This document shows, in pieces, positions 1 to 9,417 of a stretch of 64,000 nucleotides of DNA. The DNA is from Buttiauxella agrestis (GTDB lineage: Bacteria; Pseudomonadota; Gammaproteobacteria; Enterobacterales; Enterobacteriaceae). The notes below the pieces were generated by a model. It did no database searches, was not told where the DNA came from, and was given only the letters and a program-made list of their open reading frames with translations. The DNA lies in the NCBI RefSeq assembly GCF_900446255.1, contig NZ_UIGI01000001.1, positions 1,700,763-1,764,762 on the forward strand, read 5' to 3'. A program made the translations under genes and the position numbers. Position 1 is the stretch's first letter, and each line of letters starts with the position of its first letter.

Positions 1-322
1 TGAGTGTTTCACCTAAATGCCGGGCGGTTGCTAAGGCTGTTGCGGCAATATCTGCGGTGCTGCTCGCAAGGCCTTTACCCACTGGGATGGTGGACTCAAG
101 AGCCGTGCTCAGGCTATTTGCTAATGCAGCGGGGTAGCCGAAATACGCCACCACCTGTTCCAGCATCTGGCGCATACGTGGCCGCTCTTCGCCAGACTGC
201 ACGCCTTCACGGACTTCAACGGTGCTAAACCAGTCGATAGGGCATGAAACCAGCTTTTCGCTGCCGCCAATCCAACCCTGAATGAATTCGCCGCAGGACG
301 CCGGGCAGCGCGCTTCAGCCAT
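1..322 (-). CDS. pduX: PduX-type L-threonine kinase, N-terminal part (runs off left edge)
   Basis: GHMP-family kinase that would phosphorylate L-threonine to L-threonine-O-3-phosphate, the precursor of the (R)-1-amino-2-propanol linker of cobalamin. Read on the minus strand it begins M-A-E-A-R-C-P-A-S-C-G-E-F, matching the PduX N-terminus (ARCPASCGE). The GHMP ATP-binding loop is seen as IPVGKGLASSTADIAATA about 80-100 residues in. The start is the ATG at 322, because a TGA lies eight codons upstream in the same frame. Only about 107 codons are in the window. In Salmonella pduX is the last gene of the pdu operon; here it faces the cob operon directly, which fits a role in B12 assembly. Whether pdu genes lie further left cannot be seen. 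Confidence 0.85.
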   Translation of the reverse strand, partial: MAEARCPASCGEFIQGWIGGSEKLVSCPIDWFSTVEVREGVQSGEERPRMRQMLEQVVAYFGYPAALANSLSTALESTIPVGKGLASSTADIAATALATARHLGETL

Positions 323-782
323 AACGGTGGCAACTCTCTTTCATCGTGGATCTCATTTTGTTTTCTTCGCCACAAGCCTTAAAAAATCAATAAAAATTGT
401 TATAGCGCAACACTCGCTATCTATTAGCTTTTACACTGTTCGAGCTTTTATATATTCACGCGCATGATAGTTTGAGTGTCATGCACGATACAACTGACTC
501 GTTTATGCCATGTCTTTACCCGTTCTTATTTGGGGTGAATATGGCTGGGAAGGAGGTGTAATTCCTCCGCAGCCCCCGCTGCTGTGATGCCGACGAACCC
601 GCGTAACCACTGATCTCACGATTGGGAAGGGCGGGCGAGAATGAAGCTAAGCCAGAAGACCGACGAGTCATTTAATTTAAACAACTCCTTCGGTGGGAAG
701 TCAGTTGTCATCAGTTGCGTGCGGCTTCCGGCTGCACGCACGTGCTGACATCCGCTTTTTGCCCAAATGTAATAAGGCAACT
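323..782 (+). promoter_or_regulatory. Intergenic leader between pduX and cbiA, containing the cob operon promoter region
   Basis: This 460-base gene-free stretch must hold the divergent promoters of pduX and the cob operon. The left part (about 360-470) is AT-rich and has several weak -10-like hexamers, none good enough to name as the promoter. The right part (about 500-710) is the cobalamin riboswitch leader, described separately. No pocR-like regulator gene or convincing PocR site is visible inside it. Confidence 0.6.
500..710 (+). promoter_or_regulatory. Cobalamin (AdoCbl) riboswitch
   Basis: Leader RNA expected to bind adenosylcobalamin and shut down cbiA expression. The core shows the conserved pieces in order: a GGGAA-type segment, the CCGCTGCTGTGATGCCGACGA block (about 580-598) and a B12-box-like AAGCCAGAAGACCGACGAG ending near 668. 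A hairpin around 679-708 (CAACT...AGTTG arms, with CTCC/GGGA inside) follows and could be the expression platform. The ends are approximate. The cbiA start lies about 75 bases downstream and no U-rich terminator is seen, so translational control is more likely than termination; that is an inference. Confidence 0.85.
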
Positions 783-2165
783 ATGGCAGGGGCAGCGAAA
801 CACGCATTCGTCATTGCAGGCACCAGCAGCGGCTGTGGCAAAACCACCGTCACGCTTGGGCTGCTCCGCGCCTTGATGGTGCGTCATCTGCGCGTTCAAC
901 CTTTCAAAATCGGCCCCGATTATCTCGATAGCGGCTGGCACAGTGCGGTGTCAGGCGTGACCTCGCGCAATCTCGACGCGTTTATGTTGCCGACTCCCAC
1001 GCTCAATGGTTTGTTTAACCAACAAATGCAGCAGGCCGATGTGGCGGTTATCGAAGGCGTGATGGGGCTTTATGACGGCTACGGCACAGACCCGAACTAT
1101 TGCAGCAGCGCCGCAATGGCAAAGCAGCTCGGCTGCCCGGTTATTTTGCTGGTTGATGGCAAAGCAGTCTCCACCTCTATCGCCGCCACGGTAATGGGCT
1201 TCCAGCGGTTTGACCCGTCGTTAAACATCGCGGGTATCATCCTTAATCGCGTCAACAGCGACAGCCATTACCAACTGCTGGCCGAGGCGATTACCCGTTA
1301 CTGCGGTCTGCCCGTACTGGGGCGAGTGCCGGTTATGGCGGATGTGGCATTGCCATCACGCCACCTTGGCCTGGTTCCGGCACAAGAAAATCTTCCTCAG
1401 GACGAACGCTGGCAGCAGCTCGCAAAACAGCTTGAAGAAACCGTTAACATCGACCATCTGCTGGCGTTATCGTGCCTTAACTCATTGCCAGAGGGCAAAG
1501 CGCCCACCCTACCAGATGCGGCATTAGCCGATGGATTAACCCTCGCGCTGGCCGAAGACGAAGCCTTTAACTTTTATTACCCGGATAACATCGACCTGCT
1601 CGAGCAGGCCGGAGTGAAAATTCAGCGCTTCAGCCCGCTTCATGACGACGCCGTTCCCGATTGCCAGATGATCTGGCTGGGTGGCGGTTATCCCGAAGTG
1701 CATGCCGCCAGGCTCGCCGCAAATTTCAAAATGCATGAATCCCTCAAACAAGCCCATCAACGCCGCATCCCATTGTATGCCGAGTGCGGCGGGTTGATGT
1801 ATCTGGGCGAATCGTTGACTGACATTGAGGGCGAAACTCACGCCATGTGCGGCGTATTGCCTGGCCACAGTCAGATGGGCAAACGCCTGACCCGCTTTGG
1901 CTACTGCGAAGCCACCGCGCGACAAGACACCTTGCTGGCAAGCAAAGGCGAAACTCTGCGCGGCCACGAATTTCACTACTCCGATTTCAGCGGCCCATTA
2001 CCGGCGGCCCTCGACTGCTGCAAATGGCGCGATGGCGTGGCGATTTCGCGCTGGCAGGGAGGCATTCAGCACCAGGCGACGTTTGCCAGCTACCTGCATG
2101 TGCATTTCGCCCAGCGCCCGGCAATGCTCAATCGCTGGTTGAAACTGGCGAGGAGTGCTCAATGA
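783..2165 (+). CDS. cbiA: CbiA, cobyrinic acid a,c-diamide synthase
   Basis: ATP- and glutamine-dependent amidation of the a and c side chains of cob(II)yrinic acid in the anaerobic cobalamin pathway, in the cytoplasm. The 460 residues match the usual size of about 459. An N-terminal P-loop (GTSSGCGKTT, residues 13-22) begins a dethiobiotin-synthetase-like domain. The C-terminal class I glutaminase-like domain carries the nucleophile in YAECGGL (Cys335) and a later RGHEFHYS histidine. The frame is open upstream to 693, but the ATG at 783 matches the family N-terminus and has AAGG about 4-7 bases ahead. First gene of the operon behind the riboswitch; its stop overlaps cbiB by 4 bp. Confidence 0.95.
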   Translation: MAGAAKHAFVIAGTSSGCGKTTVTLGLLRALMVRHLRVQPFKIGPDYLDSGWHSAVSGVTSRNLDAFMLPTPTLNGLFNQQMQQADVAVIEGVMGLYDGYGTDPNYCSSAAMAKQLGCPVILLVDGKAVSTSIAATVMGFQRFDPSLNIAGIILNRVNSDSHYQLLAEAITRYCGLPVLGRVPVMADVALPSRHLGLVPAQENLPQDERWQQLAKQLEETVNIDHLLALSCLNSLPEGKAPTLPDAALADGLTLALAEDEAFNFYYPDNIDLLEQAGVKIQRFSPLHDDAVPDCQMIWLGGGYPEVHAARLAANFKMHESLKQAHQRRIPLYAECGGLMYLGESLTDIEGETHAMCGVLPGHSQMGKRLTRFGYCEATARQDTLLASKGETLRGHEFHYSDFSGPLPAALDCCKWRDGVAISRWQGGIQHQATFASYLHVHFAQRPAMLNRWLKLARSAQ

Positions 2166-3121
2166 CGATACTGGCGTGGGGTGTGGCGTGGTTACTGGAT
2201 TACTGGCTCGGCGACCCACAAAACTGGCCGCATCCGGTGCGCTGGATGGGCAATCTGATTAACGGTTTACAGCGCGTCATCCGCCAATACTGCAAAAGCG
2301 ACCGCGCGCTGAAAATCGGCGGCGGCGTGTTGTGGCTGGTGGTGGTTGGCTCCACCTGGGGCATGAGTTGGGGGGTATTGCACCTCGCAAATCTCGTGCA
2401 TCCGTGGCTTGGCTGGCTGGTCGAAGTGTGGATGATTTACACCGTGCTGGCTGCGCGTTGCCTGAGCGATGCCGCGCTTGAGGTCTACCGCGCCCTGAAA
2501 AATGGAACGCTTGAGCAGAGTCGCGAAAAACTCTCGTGGATTGTCGGGCGCGATACCTCGCAACTGGAACGCCCGCAAATCACCCGCGCGGTAGTGGAAA
2601 CCGTGGCGGAAAACAGCGTCGATGGCGTCATCGCGCCGTTGTTTTTCCTGATGATTGGCGGCGCACCGTTAGCCATGGCCTACAAAGCGATTAACACCCT
2701 GGATTCGATGGTGGGCTACAAAACGGAAAAACACCGCGCCATCGGTTTTGTCAGCGCGAAACTCGACGATGTCGCCAACTTCATTCCCGCACGCCTGAGC
2801 TGGCTGCTTCTCACCATCGCCGCCTTTTGCTTACGCGCGAATCATCGCCAGGCGTTACGCATCGGCTGGCGTGACCGCTATCAGCACAGCAGCCCGAATT
2901 GCGCCTGGCCTGAGGCCACGGTCGCGGGCGCGTTAGGCATCCGGCTCGGCGGTCCCAATACCTATTTTGGCGAACGGGTAGAGAAACCCTGGATTGGCGA
3001 TGAGCAACGCGGCATCGCGCTTGAAGACATTCCCCGCACCATTTCGCTCATGATGCTGGCTTCACTGCTCGCTTTGCTGCTGTTTGCCGCACTGCGCACT
3101 CTCGCACTGGGTATAGCTTAA
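2162..3121 (+). CDS. cbiB: CbiB, adenosylcobinamide-phosphate synthase
   Basis: Integral inner-membrane enzyme that attaches (R)-1-amino-2-propanol phosphate (or aminopropanol) to adenosylcobyric acid, giving adenosylcobinamide phosphate. The product is 319 residues, the usual length, with several hydrophobic helices, the N-terminal DYWLGDPQNWPHPVRWMG motif, and the conserved ENSVDGVIAPLFF and NTLDSMVGYK segments. The ATG at 2162 sits in an ATGA overlap with the cbiA stop, so translation is probably coupled; the longer open frame back to 1847 is shadow. Its substrate derives from L-threonine phosphate, the product of the divergent pduX gene. Confidence 0.95.
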   Translation: MTILAWGVAWLLDYWLGDPQNWPHPVRWMGNLINGLQRVIRQYCKSDRALKIGGGVLWLVVVGSTWGMSWGVLHLANLVHPWLGWLVEVWMIYTVLAARCLSDAALEVYRALKNGTLEQSREKLSWIVGRDTSQLERPQITRAVVETVAENSVDGVIAPLFFLMIGGAPLAMAYKAINTLDSMVGYKTEKHRAIGFVSAKLDDVANFIPARLSWLLLTIAAFCLRANHRQALRIGWRDRYQHSSPNCAWPEATVAGALGIRLGGPNTYFGERVEKPWIGDEQRGIALEDIPRTISLMMLASLLALLLFAALRTLALGIA

Positions 3122-3130
3122 GGACTCACG

Positions 3131-3763
3131 ATGAATTACCTGCAACAACCACAGCTTATTGAACAGCATAGTTTTGAAATCATCAGCGACATTATTGCCG
3201 CCGAGCACCCGGACTATCGTTTCAACGACGCTATTCAGGAAGCGATGATCAAGCGCGTGATTCACACCACGGCCGATTTCGAGTGGCTGGATATTCTGTG
3301 GTTCTCGCCTGATGTCATTGAACAACTTAGCGAAAGTTTGCAGCGCGGTTGCACGTTGTACACCGACACGACGATGGCATTGTCCGGTATCAACAAAACG
3401 GTATTGGAGCAATTTGGTTGCAGTTATCGCTGCTATATCAGCGACCCGCGCGTCGTGGCGCTTGCCAAAGAGCAGGGTGTGACCCGCTCGATGGCGGCGG
3501 TGGATGTCGCCTTGCAGGAAGAAGGTGAAAAGATTTTTGTTTTCGGTAACGCCCCCACTGCGCTGTTTCGCCTGCTGGAAAAAGGGGCGAAACCGGCTGC
3601 CGTGATCGGTGTACCGGTCGGGTTTGTTGGTGCCGAAGAATCTAAAGAAGCGTTAGTTGAAAGCGGCCTGCCCGCCATTGCGGCGCGCGGACGCAAAGGG
3701 GGCAGCAATGTTGCCGCCGCCATTGTTAACGCCTTGCTTTACCGCTTGAAGGAGTCGGTGTGA
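3131..3763 (+). CDS. cbiC: CbiC, cobalt-precorrin-8 methylmutase
   Basis: Moves the C-11 methyl group to C-12, turning cobalt-precorrin-8 into cobyrinic acid. The product is 210 residues, normal for the family. His45 in [12 protein letters not shown] corresponds to the catalytic histidine of CbiC/CobH enzymes, and [15 protein letters not shown] and [10 protein letters not shown] are family segments. A 9-bp gap with AAGGA separates it from cbiB. Its TGA overlaps the GTG start of cbiD by 4 bp. Confidence 0.95.
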   Translation: MNYLQQPQLIEQHSFEIISDIIAAEHPDYRFNDAIQEAMIKRVIHTTADFEWLDILWFSPDVIEQLSESLQRGCTLYTDTTMALSGINKTVLEQFGCSYRCYISDPRVVALAKEQGVTRSMAAVDVALQEEGEKIFVFGNAPTALFRLLEKGAKPAAVIGVPVGFVGAEESKEALVESGLPAIAARGRKGGSNVAAAIVNALLYRLKESV

Positions 3764-4896
3764 GCGAGCCGCAATCCGACTGCGTCTGGCATAAAGGCAA
3801 GGCGTATCGCAAAGGCTACACCACCGGATCGTGTGCCACCGCGGCGGCAAAAGTCGCGGCGCTGATGGTGCTGCGCCAGCACGTTATCGACCAGGTTTCG
3901 ATCATTACGCCTTCTGGTGTCACGCTGCATCTCAATGTCGAAATGCCAATGATTGAAGGCCAGCAGGCAACCGCCGCGATCCGCAAAGACGGTGGCGATG
4001 ACGTTGACGCCACCCACGGGATGCTGATTTTTGCCCGCGTGCGGCTTAATGACAGCGGCGCTATCACGCTGCACGGCGGCACTGGCGTGGGCAAAGTGAC
4101 GCGCAAAGGTATCGGTTTGCCTATTGGCGACTCGGCGATTAACCGCACGCCACGCCAGACCATCGAAGCGGCAGTGCGTGAAGCTATAGGCATGGAACGG
4201 GGCGCGGATATCGAAATCTTCGCCCCGGAAGGTGAAGAGCGGGCGAAGAAAACCTACAACCATCGGCTCGGTATTCTGGGCGGCATTTCGATTATTGGCA
4301 CCACTGGCATTGTGATGCCGATGTCTGAAGAGAGCTGGAAACGCTCCCTGGCGCTGGAGCTGGAAATGAAACGCGCTGCCGGGCTGGATAAAGTCATCCT
4401 GGTGCCTGGCAACCACGGCGAACGCTTCGTGCGCGAGCAACTGCAACTCGAGAGCGAATGCGTGGTGACGATGAGCAACTTCGTCGGCTACATGATTCAG
4501 GAAGCGGTGCGTCTGGAATATCGCCACATCGTATTGATTGGCCACCCCGGCAAACTGGTGAAAGTCGCCGCCGGAATTTTCCACACCCATAGCCATATTG
4601 CCGACGGGCGCATGGAAACTCTGGTCGCACATCTGGCATTGATGGGCGCCCCGTTTGAATTGCTTACGGCGGTGAGCGAATGCGACACCACCGAAGCCGC
4701 ACTGGAAATTATCACCGAACAGGGCTGGCAGGGCGTGTTTGAGCGCCTGGCGTCTCGCATCTGTGAGCGCGTGGAAGAGATGCTGCGCTTTACGCAATCG
4801 CCGCCAAAATGCGACGCCATTATGTTCTCGTTTGATAACCAGGTGTTGGGCAGCAGCCGTCCGCTGGTGGAAATAGTGGAGGATCTACGATGCTGA
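3760..4896 (+). CDS. cbiD: CbiD, cobalt-precorrin-5B C1-methyltransferase
   Basis: SAM-dependent methylation at C-1 of cobalt-precorrin-5B in the anaerobic pathway. The 378 residues match the family length. The diagnostic N-terminal segment [14 protein letters not shown] is present. The start is a GTG at 3760 overlapping the cbiC stop (GTGA), the usual coupled arrangement in this operon. It overlaps cbiE by 7 bp at its end. Confidence 0.95.
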   Translation: MSEPQSDCVWHKGKAYRKGYTTGSCATAAAKVAALMVLRQHVIDQVSIITPSGVTLHLNVEMPMIEGQQATAAIRKDGGDDVDATHGMLIFARVRLNDSGAITLHGGTGVGKVTRKGIGLPIGDSAINRTPRQTIEAAVREAIGMERGADIEIFAPEGEERAKKTYNHRLGILGGISIIGTTGIVMPMSEESWKRSLALELEMKRAAGLDKVILVPGNHGERFVREQLQLESECVVTMSNFVGYMIQEAVRLEYRHIVLIGHPGKLVKVAAGIFHTHSHIADGRMETLVAHLALMGAPFELLTAVSECDTTEAALEIITEQGWQGVFERLASRICERVEEMLRFTQSPPKCDAIMFSFDNQVLGSSRPLVEIVEDLRC

Positions 4897-5492
4897 CCGT
4901 CGTTGGAATTGGCCCAGGCGCTGCGCACATGCTGACGCTTCAGGCGCAAGCCGCTATTAACGACGCGCAGATTCTGGTCGGTGGCGCACGCCAGTTGGCT
5001 TTGTTTGCGCACGGCAACGCACAAACGCGGCTGTTGGATAGCGACCTCGACGGCTTAATCGACTGGTTGCGCGAGCGCATCACTGAACGAGTGGTGGTAT
5101 TGGCCTCGGGCGACCCGTTGATTTATGGCATCGGCAAACTTTTATCTGCGAATTTCTCGCCCGCAGAACTGCACATCATCCCCGGCATTAGCTCGATTCA
5201 GTATCTGTGCGCCAAAGCGGCGGTAGATATGAATGACTTATGGATAACCAGCAGCCACGGGCGCGAGCCTGATTTTAATGCCGTCGCGGCGCACCAAAAA
5301 GTGGCGATGGTGACTGACCAAATCATCAATCCCTATGTCATCGCCCAGGCCATGCTGACGCGTGGCCTCAATCCTGTTTTCATTATTGGCGAAAACCTTT
5401 CGTCGGCTAATGAACGAATCCACCGCCTGCGAGCCGCTGACGTGGCGCACTCTTATGCGATGAACGTGGTGCTTATTCTCAATGAAAGATGA
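4890..5492 (+). CDS. cbiE: CbiE, cobalt-precorrin-7 C5-methyltransferase
   Basis: SAM-dependent C-5 methylase of the tetrapyrrole methylase superfamily, 200 residues. It begins [19 protein letters not shown], the glycine-rich first motif of the fold, and has the [12 protein letters not shown] loop near residue 70. It acts with CbiT, whose gene follows with an 11-bp overlap; in some bacteria the two are fused as CobL. All cues come from sequence and operon position. Confidence 0.95.
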   Translation: MLTVVGIGPGAAHMLTLQAQAAINDAQILVGGARQLALFAHGNAQTRLLDSDLDGLIDWLRERITERVVVLASGDPLIYGIGKLLSANFSPAELHIIPGISSIQYLCAKAAVDMNDLWITSSHGREPDFNAVAAHQKVAMVTDQIINPYVIAQAMLTRGLNPVFIIGENLSSANERIHRLRAADVAHSYAMNVVLILNER

Positions 5493-6051
5493 TCTGTTTT
5501 TACGCGGCGCACGCGTGCCGATGACCAAAGAAGTGGTGCGCACTCAGGCGCTGGATCGTTTGCAGCTTCAGGATGCTCGACACTTTATCGACATCGGCGC
5601 AGGAACGGGCAGCGTTTCGCTTGAGGCGGCGATACGCTACCCACAGCTACGCGTCACGGCGATTGAACGCAACCCCGACGCGCTGGCCTTGATGGCAGAA
5701 AACCGCGAAATTTTTGCCTGCCCGAACGTGGACATTATCAGCGCGTACGCGCCAGTGGATCTGGATGTCATGGCTGACGCGGTGTTCATCGGCGGCAGCT
5801 GCGGGCAGCTCCCCGAACTTATCGACTGGTCGCTGGCGCATTTGCACCCCGGCGGACGGCTGGTGATGACCTTTATCCTGCTCGAAAATTTAACCTGCGC
5901 GCTAACTCACCTTGAGCAGTGCGCCATTCGCGATTTCGATTGCCTGCAACTGCAAGTTTCCACGCTGGCAAAGCTTGGCAGCGGCCACTATTTCAAACCG
6001 AACAATCCCACTCATCTGATTTCGTGCCTGAAGGAACAACGCCATGACTGA
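5482..6051 (+). CDS. cbiT: CbiT, cobalt-precorrin-6B C15-methyltransferase (decarboxylating)
   Basis: Class I SAM methyltransferase (Rossmann fold) that methylates C-15 and decarboxylates the C-12 acetate chain. The product is 189 residues. The SAM-binding motif reads [15 protein letters not shown] (about residues 37-51), preceded by the family segment [12 protein letters not shown]. It overlaps cbiE by 11 bp and cbiF by 8 bp. Together CbiE and CbiT do the work of the aerobic CobL enzyme. Confidence 0.95.
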   Translation: MKDDLFLRGARVPMTKEVVRTQALDRLQLQDARHFIDIGAGTGSVSLEAAIRYPQLRVTAIERNPDALALMAENREIFACPNVDIISAYAPVDLDVMADAVFIGGSCGQLPELIDWSLAHLHPGGRLVMTFILLENLTCALTHLEQCAIRDFDCLQLQVSTLAKLGSGHYFKPNNPTHLISCLKEQRHD

Positions 6052-6817
6052 TTTATTTGATACCCGCAAAGTCTGGTTTGTGGGGGCCGGGCCGGGCGAT
6101 AAAGAACTTATCACCCTCAAAGGCTACCGCGTGCTGCAACAGGCACAAGTGGTTATCTACGCCGGATCGCTGATTAATCCTGAGCTTCTGGATTATTGCC
6201 AGGCGGGCACCGAATGCCACGACAGCGCCGCGCTCAACCTTGAGCAAATTATCGAACTGATGGCAAACGGCGTGAAAGCCGGGAAGCTGGTGGTGCGTCT
6301 GCAAACGGGCGATCTCTCCCTTTATGGCTCGATTCGCGAACAGGGCGAAATGCTAACGAAACTCGGGATCGGCTACGTTTCGGTGCCGGGCGTCAGCGCC
6401 TTTTTGGGCGCCGCTGCGCAACTGGGGGTGGAATATACGGTCCCGGAAGTCTCACAAAGCCTGATTATCACGCGCATTGAAGGCCGCACGCCGATGCCGC
6501 CGCTCGAACAGCTTGAGTCTTTCGCCCGTCACCAGACTTCTATGGCGATTTTCCTTTCAGTGCAGCGCATTAACCGCGTGGCGGAACGGCTGATTGAAGG
6601 CGGTTATCCCGCCGATACGCCGGTTGCTGTGGTCTATAAAGCCACGTGGCCGGACTGCCAGGAATTACGAGGCACCCTGACTGACATCGCCGACAAAGTG
6701 CGCGAGGCGGGGATCCGTAAAACCGCGCTGATAATGGTCGGTGCGTTTCTTGGCGAGGAGTATCACTACTCAAAACTCTACGACGCAGGATTCAGCCATG
6801 AATACCGCAAAGCCTGA
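6044..6817 (+). CDS. cbiF: CbiF, cobalt-precorrin-4 C11-methyltransferase
   Basis: SAM-dependent methylation at C-11 of cobalt-precorrin-4. The product is 257 residues, with the tetrapyrrole methylase opening [18 protein letters not shown] and the [11 protein letters not shown] segment typical of CbiF/CobM. The [12 protein letters not shown] loop lies near residue 88. It overlaps cbiT by 8 bp and cbiG by 20 bp, the longest overlap in the operon. Confidence 0.95.
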   Translation: MTDLFDTRKVWFVGAGPGDKELITLKGYRVLQQAQVVIYAGSLINPELLDYCQAGTECHDSAALNLEQIIELMANGVKAGKLVVRLQTGDLSLYGSIREQGEMLTKLGIGYVSVPGVSAFLGAAAQLGVEYTVPEVSQSLIITRIEGRTPMPPLEQLESFARHQTSMAIFLSVQRINRVAERLIEGGYPADTPVAVVYKATWPDCQELRGTLTDIADKVREAGIRKTALIMVGAFLGEEYHYSKLYDAGFSHEYRKA

Positions 6818-7859
6818 GTCGATTGCCCTGTTTTGCCTGACGCCCGGCGGCGTGGCGCTGGCGCAACGTCTGCAAACGGCGCTGCCGCTCACCTGTTTTA
6901 CCAGTGAAAAACTGCTGCAACCGGGGTTTATCCCGTTTGGGGAAAGCTTTGCGCAAACGGTAGAACAGGCATTTAGCCAATATTCCGCGCTGGTTTTCAT
7001 CGCTGCCACGGGGATCGTGGTGCGCGTGATCGCGCCCTGGGTAAACGACAAATTACATGATCCGGCGGTGGTGGTGATGGACGAGCGCGGCGAGCACGTC
7101 ATCAGCCTGCTTTCCGGCCATCTCGGTGGGGCGAACGACCTCACTCGCCAGCTAGCGGGCATTTTAGATGCCGACCCGGTGATCACCACCGCAACCGATG
7201 TTAACCACCTGGCGGCACTCGATACGCTGGCGGCAAATCTCGATGCCACTATGAAAGATTTCCGCCTCGCGGTGAAAACCGTTAATCAAATGCTGGTGAG
7301 TAAGCAGCGCGTTGGCCTGTGGTGGGATGCCGATTTTGCGAAGACTGCCGCGCTTTACGACACTCGCGGTTTTATCCCGGTCACTAGCCTGGATGCACTG
7401 CCAGAGCTGGATGCGCTGGTGTGCGTCACGCTTCGCGCCGAACTGGCAGCGCAAAATATTCCGCTGTTTAAGCTGGTGCCAAAACGCGTGGTGGCGGGGA
7501 TGGGTTGTCGCCGTGATACTCCGCCGCAAATCGTCAGCGAACTGTTAACTCAGCAACTGGCAGACAACCATTTTGATCCACTAGCCTTGAGCGCTATCGG
7601 CAGCGTCACCCTTAAACAGGATGAAACCGCGCTGCTGGCACTGGCGGAAAAGTATCAGGTTCCTTTCAAAATTTTTAGCGTTGACCAACTGAGCGAACAC
7701 GAACAGCGCTTTCCGGTATCGGAATTCGTGCGCGACACCATTGGCGTTGGCAGCGTCTCACAACCGGCTGCGTGGCTGATGAGCGACGGCAAGCTGGTGG
7801 GTAGCACCCTCAAACAGCAGGGTGTCACCATAACTTTAGGAGTTTCAGACAGATGTTAA
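6798..7859 (+). CDS. cbiG: CbiG, cobalt-precorrin-5A hydrolase
   Basis: Opens the delta-lactone of cobalt-precorrin-5A and releases acetaldehyde from C-20, the ring-contraction step of the anaerobic pathway. The product is 353 residues. Family segments are the central [15 protein letters not shown] and [12 protein letters not shown] blocks and the C-terminal [11 protein letters not shown]. The frame is open from 6741, but the ATG at 6798 matches the family start, so the overlap with cbiF is 20 bp. It overlaps cbiH by 7 bp. Confidence 0.93.
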   Translation: MNTAKPESIALFCLTPGGVALAQRLQTALPLTCFTSEKLLQPGFIPFGESFAQTVEQAFSQYSALVFIAATGIVVRVIAPWVNDKLHDPAVVVMDERGEHVISLLSGHLGGANDLTRQLAGILDADPVITTATDVNHLAALDTLAANLDATMKDFRLAVKTVNQMLVSKQRVGLWWDADFAKTAALYDTRGFIPVTSLDALPELDALVCVTLRAELAAQNIPLFKLVPKRVVAGMGCRRDTPPQIVSELLTQQLADNHFDPLALSAIGSVTLKQDETALLALAEKYQVPFKIFSVDQLSEHEQRFPVSEFVRDTIGVGSVSQPAAWLMSDGKLVGSTLKQQGVTITLGVSDRC

Positions 7860-8578
7860 CGGTAATCGGCATTGGCCCTGGAAGCTTTGCCATGATGACG
7901 CAGGAGGCGATTGCCGCCCTGCAAGAGGCTGAAATTGTCGTCGGCTATAAAACCTATACCCACCTGGTCAAGCCGTTAACGGGCGATAAACAGGTCATCA
8001 AAACCGGCATGTGCAAAGAGATTGAACGCTGCCAGACCGCTATCGAACTGGCACAGGCCGGGCACAAAGTGGCGCTGATTAGCAGCGGCGATGCGGGCAT
8101 TTACGGCATGGCAGGCCTGGTGCTGGAGCTGGTGACGTCGCAACAACTCGATATCGAAGTCCGACTGGTGGCGGGCATTACCGCCAGTATTGCCGCCGCG
8201 TCACTGCTCGGTGCGCCGCTGATGCACGATTTCTGTCATATCAGCCTCAGCGATTTGCTGACGCCATGGCCGGTTATTGAAAAACGCATTATCGCCGCGG
8301 CCTCGGCTGATTTTGTTATCTGCTTCTACAACCCGCGCAGCCGTGGCCGCGAAGGCCATCTGGCGCGTGCCTTCGAATTGATGCGTGAGTTTACCAACCC
8401 GCAGACGCCGGTCGGTGTGGTGAAAGCCGCCGGACGTAAGAAAGAACAGAAATGGCTGACCACTTTTGGCGAAATGGATTTTGAACCGGTCGATATGACC
8501 AGCCTGGTGATTGTCGGCAACAAGACCACTTTTGTGCGCGATGGTCTGATGATCACCCCGCGAGGCTACGAGCTGTGA
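7853..8578 (+). CDS. cbiH: CbiH, cobalt-precorrin-3 C17-methyltransferase
   Basis: SAM-dependent C-17 methylation with ring contraction to cobalt-precorrin-4. The product is 241 residues of the tetrapyrrole methylase fold. It opens [17 protein letters not shown] and has the SSGDAGIYGMA loop and the CbiH/CobJ segment FYNPRSRGREGHL. The TGA stop forms a GTGA overlap with an upstream GTG of the cbiJ frame, which bears on where cbiJ begins. Confidence 0.95.
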   Translation: MLTVIGIGPGSFAMMTQEAIAALQEAEIVVGYKTYTHLVKPLTGDKQVIKTGMCKEIERCQTAIELAQAGHKVALISSGDAGIYGMAGLVLELVTSQQLDIEVRLVAGITASIAAASLLGAPLMHDFCHISLSDLLTPWPVIEKRIIAAASADFVICFYNPRSRGREGHLARAFELMREFTNPQTPVGVVKAAGRKKEQKWLTTFGEMDFEPVDMTSLVIVGNKTTFVRDGLMITPRGYEL

Positions 8579-9417
8579 GTGAACTTCTCGCTCCCGTAGG
8601 TCGGATAAGCGAAGCGTCATCCGACACGATGTCCTCTGGAGCGGTTCTGGTGTTCGGCGGCACCAGCGATGCGCGGTTTATCTGCCAGATCCTCGATGAA
8701 CACCGCATTTCGTACACGCTTTCGGTGGCGACGGCAGTCGGGGAGTCGCTTGCGGGAAAGATCGGCGGCCAGATTCGCGTCGGGCGTATCGATAGCGCTG
8801 AAATCGCCGATTTACTGGTAAGCCAGGCGGTGCGCTGGGTGATTGATGCCTCGCATCCCTACGCGGAATTGCTCAGTCGCAACATTACCCAGGCCTGTGA
8901 AATTGCGGGTGTGGCGCTGAGTCGTTACCAGCGCCGCAGCGAACTTCATGACCTGGAGCATCCGTTGCTGCACAAAGTGGCGAACCTGCAAGCCGCCTGC
9001 ACCGTGGCACAAAAATTTGGCTCACGCGTATTGCTGACCACCGGCAGCAAAGAGCTTGCCGCGTATCAGCAAGGTTTGCCGGGTAAAACGCTGCTGGCAC
9101 GCGTGCTGCCCACCAGCGAAGTGATGGCCGAATGCGAAGCGCTGGGGTTGGGTGTGGACAATATCATCGCGCTACGCGGCCCGTTTAGTGCCGAGTTCAA
9201 CGCCGCCACCTATGACTTTTGCTCGCCTGATGTGGTGATAACCAAAGAGTCTGGGGCAGAAGGTGGCTATCTCGACAAGGTCAATCCTGCGCTGGCGCGA
9301 GGCATTCCTTGCGTAGTGGTGACGCGCCCGCAACCGCTGGTGAGTGGCCCTGAATTACTTGAAAGCCGTGAAGATGTGAGCCGCCGCGTAACGCGCTGGC
9401 TGCAAGAGAGAAAATAA
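8575..9417 (+). CDS. cbiJ: CbiJ, cobalt-precorrin-6A reductase, with REP-derived N-terminal extension
   Basis: NADH-dependent reduction of cobalt-precorrin-6A to 6B. From the GTG at 8575, which overlaps the cbiH stop as GTGA in the style of the operon, the product is 280 residues. From the ATG at 8629 it is 262, close to the Salmonella length of about 263, and starts MSSGAVLVFGGTSDAR, the family N-terminus. The 54 bases between the two starts are almost entirely a REP element read through in frame (A-P-V-G-R-I-S-E-A-S-S-D-T). I see no good Shine-Dalgarno just before 8629, while 8575 has GAGG nearby, so an 18-residue extension may really be made. The core contains LLTTGSKEL and VITKESGAEGG. 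Confidence 0.92.
   Translation: MSELLAPVGRISEASSDTMSSGAVLVFGGTSDARFICQILDEHRISYTLSVATAVGESLAGKIGGQIRVGRIDSAEIADLLVSQAVRWVIDASHPYAELLSRNITQACEIAGVALSRYQRRSELHDLEHPLLHKVANLQAACTVAQKFGSRVLLTTGSKELAAYQQGLPGKTLLARVLPTSEVMAECEALGLGVDNIIALRGPFSAEFNAATYDFCSPDVVITKESGAEGGYLDKVNPALARGIPCVVVTRPQPLVSGPELLESREDVSRRVTRWLQERK
8596..8627. repeat. REP element inside the 5' end of the cbiJ frame
   Basis: The run GTAGGTCGGATAAGCG...GTCATCCGACA is a standard enterobacterial REP palindrome (GTCGGAT and ATCCGAC arms). The same type occurs at about 16240, 41500, 45440, 45510 and 58620 in this window. Here it is in frame between the GTG at 8575 and the ATG at 8629 of cbiJ, not in an intergenic space. Confidence 0.85.

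Noticed and set aside
3739-4797. Long 352-codon minus-strand frame opposite cbiD.
   Set aside because: A shadow of cbiD codon usage: His/Ala/Gln-rich, no family resemblance, and cbiD on the other strand is unmistakable.
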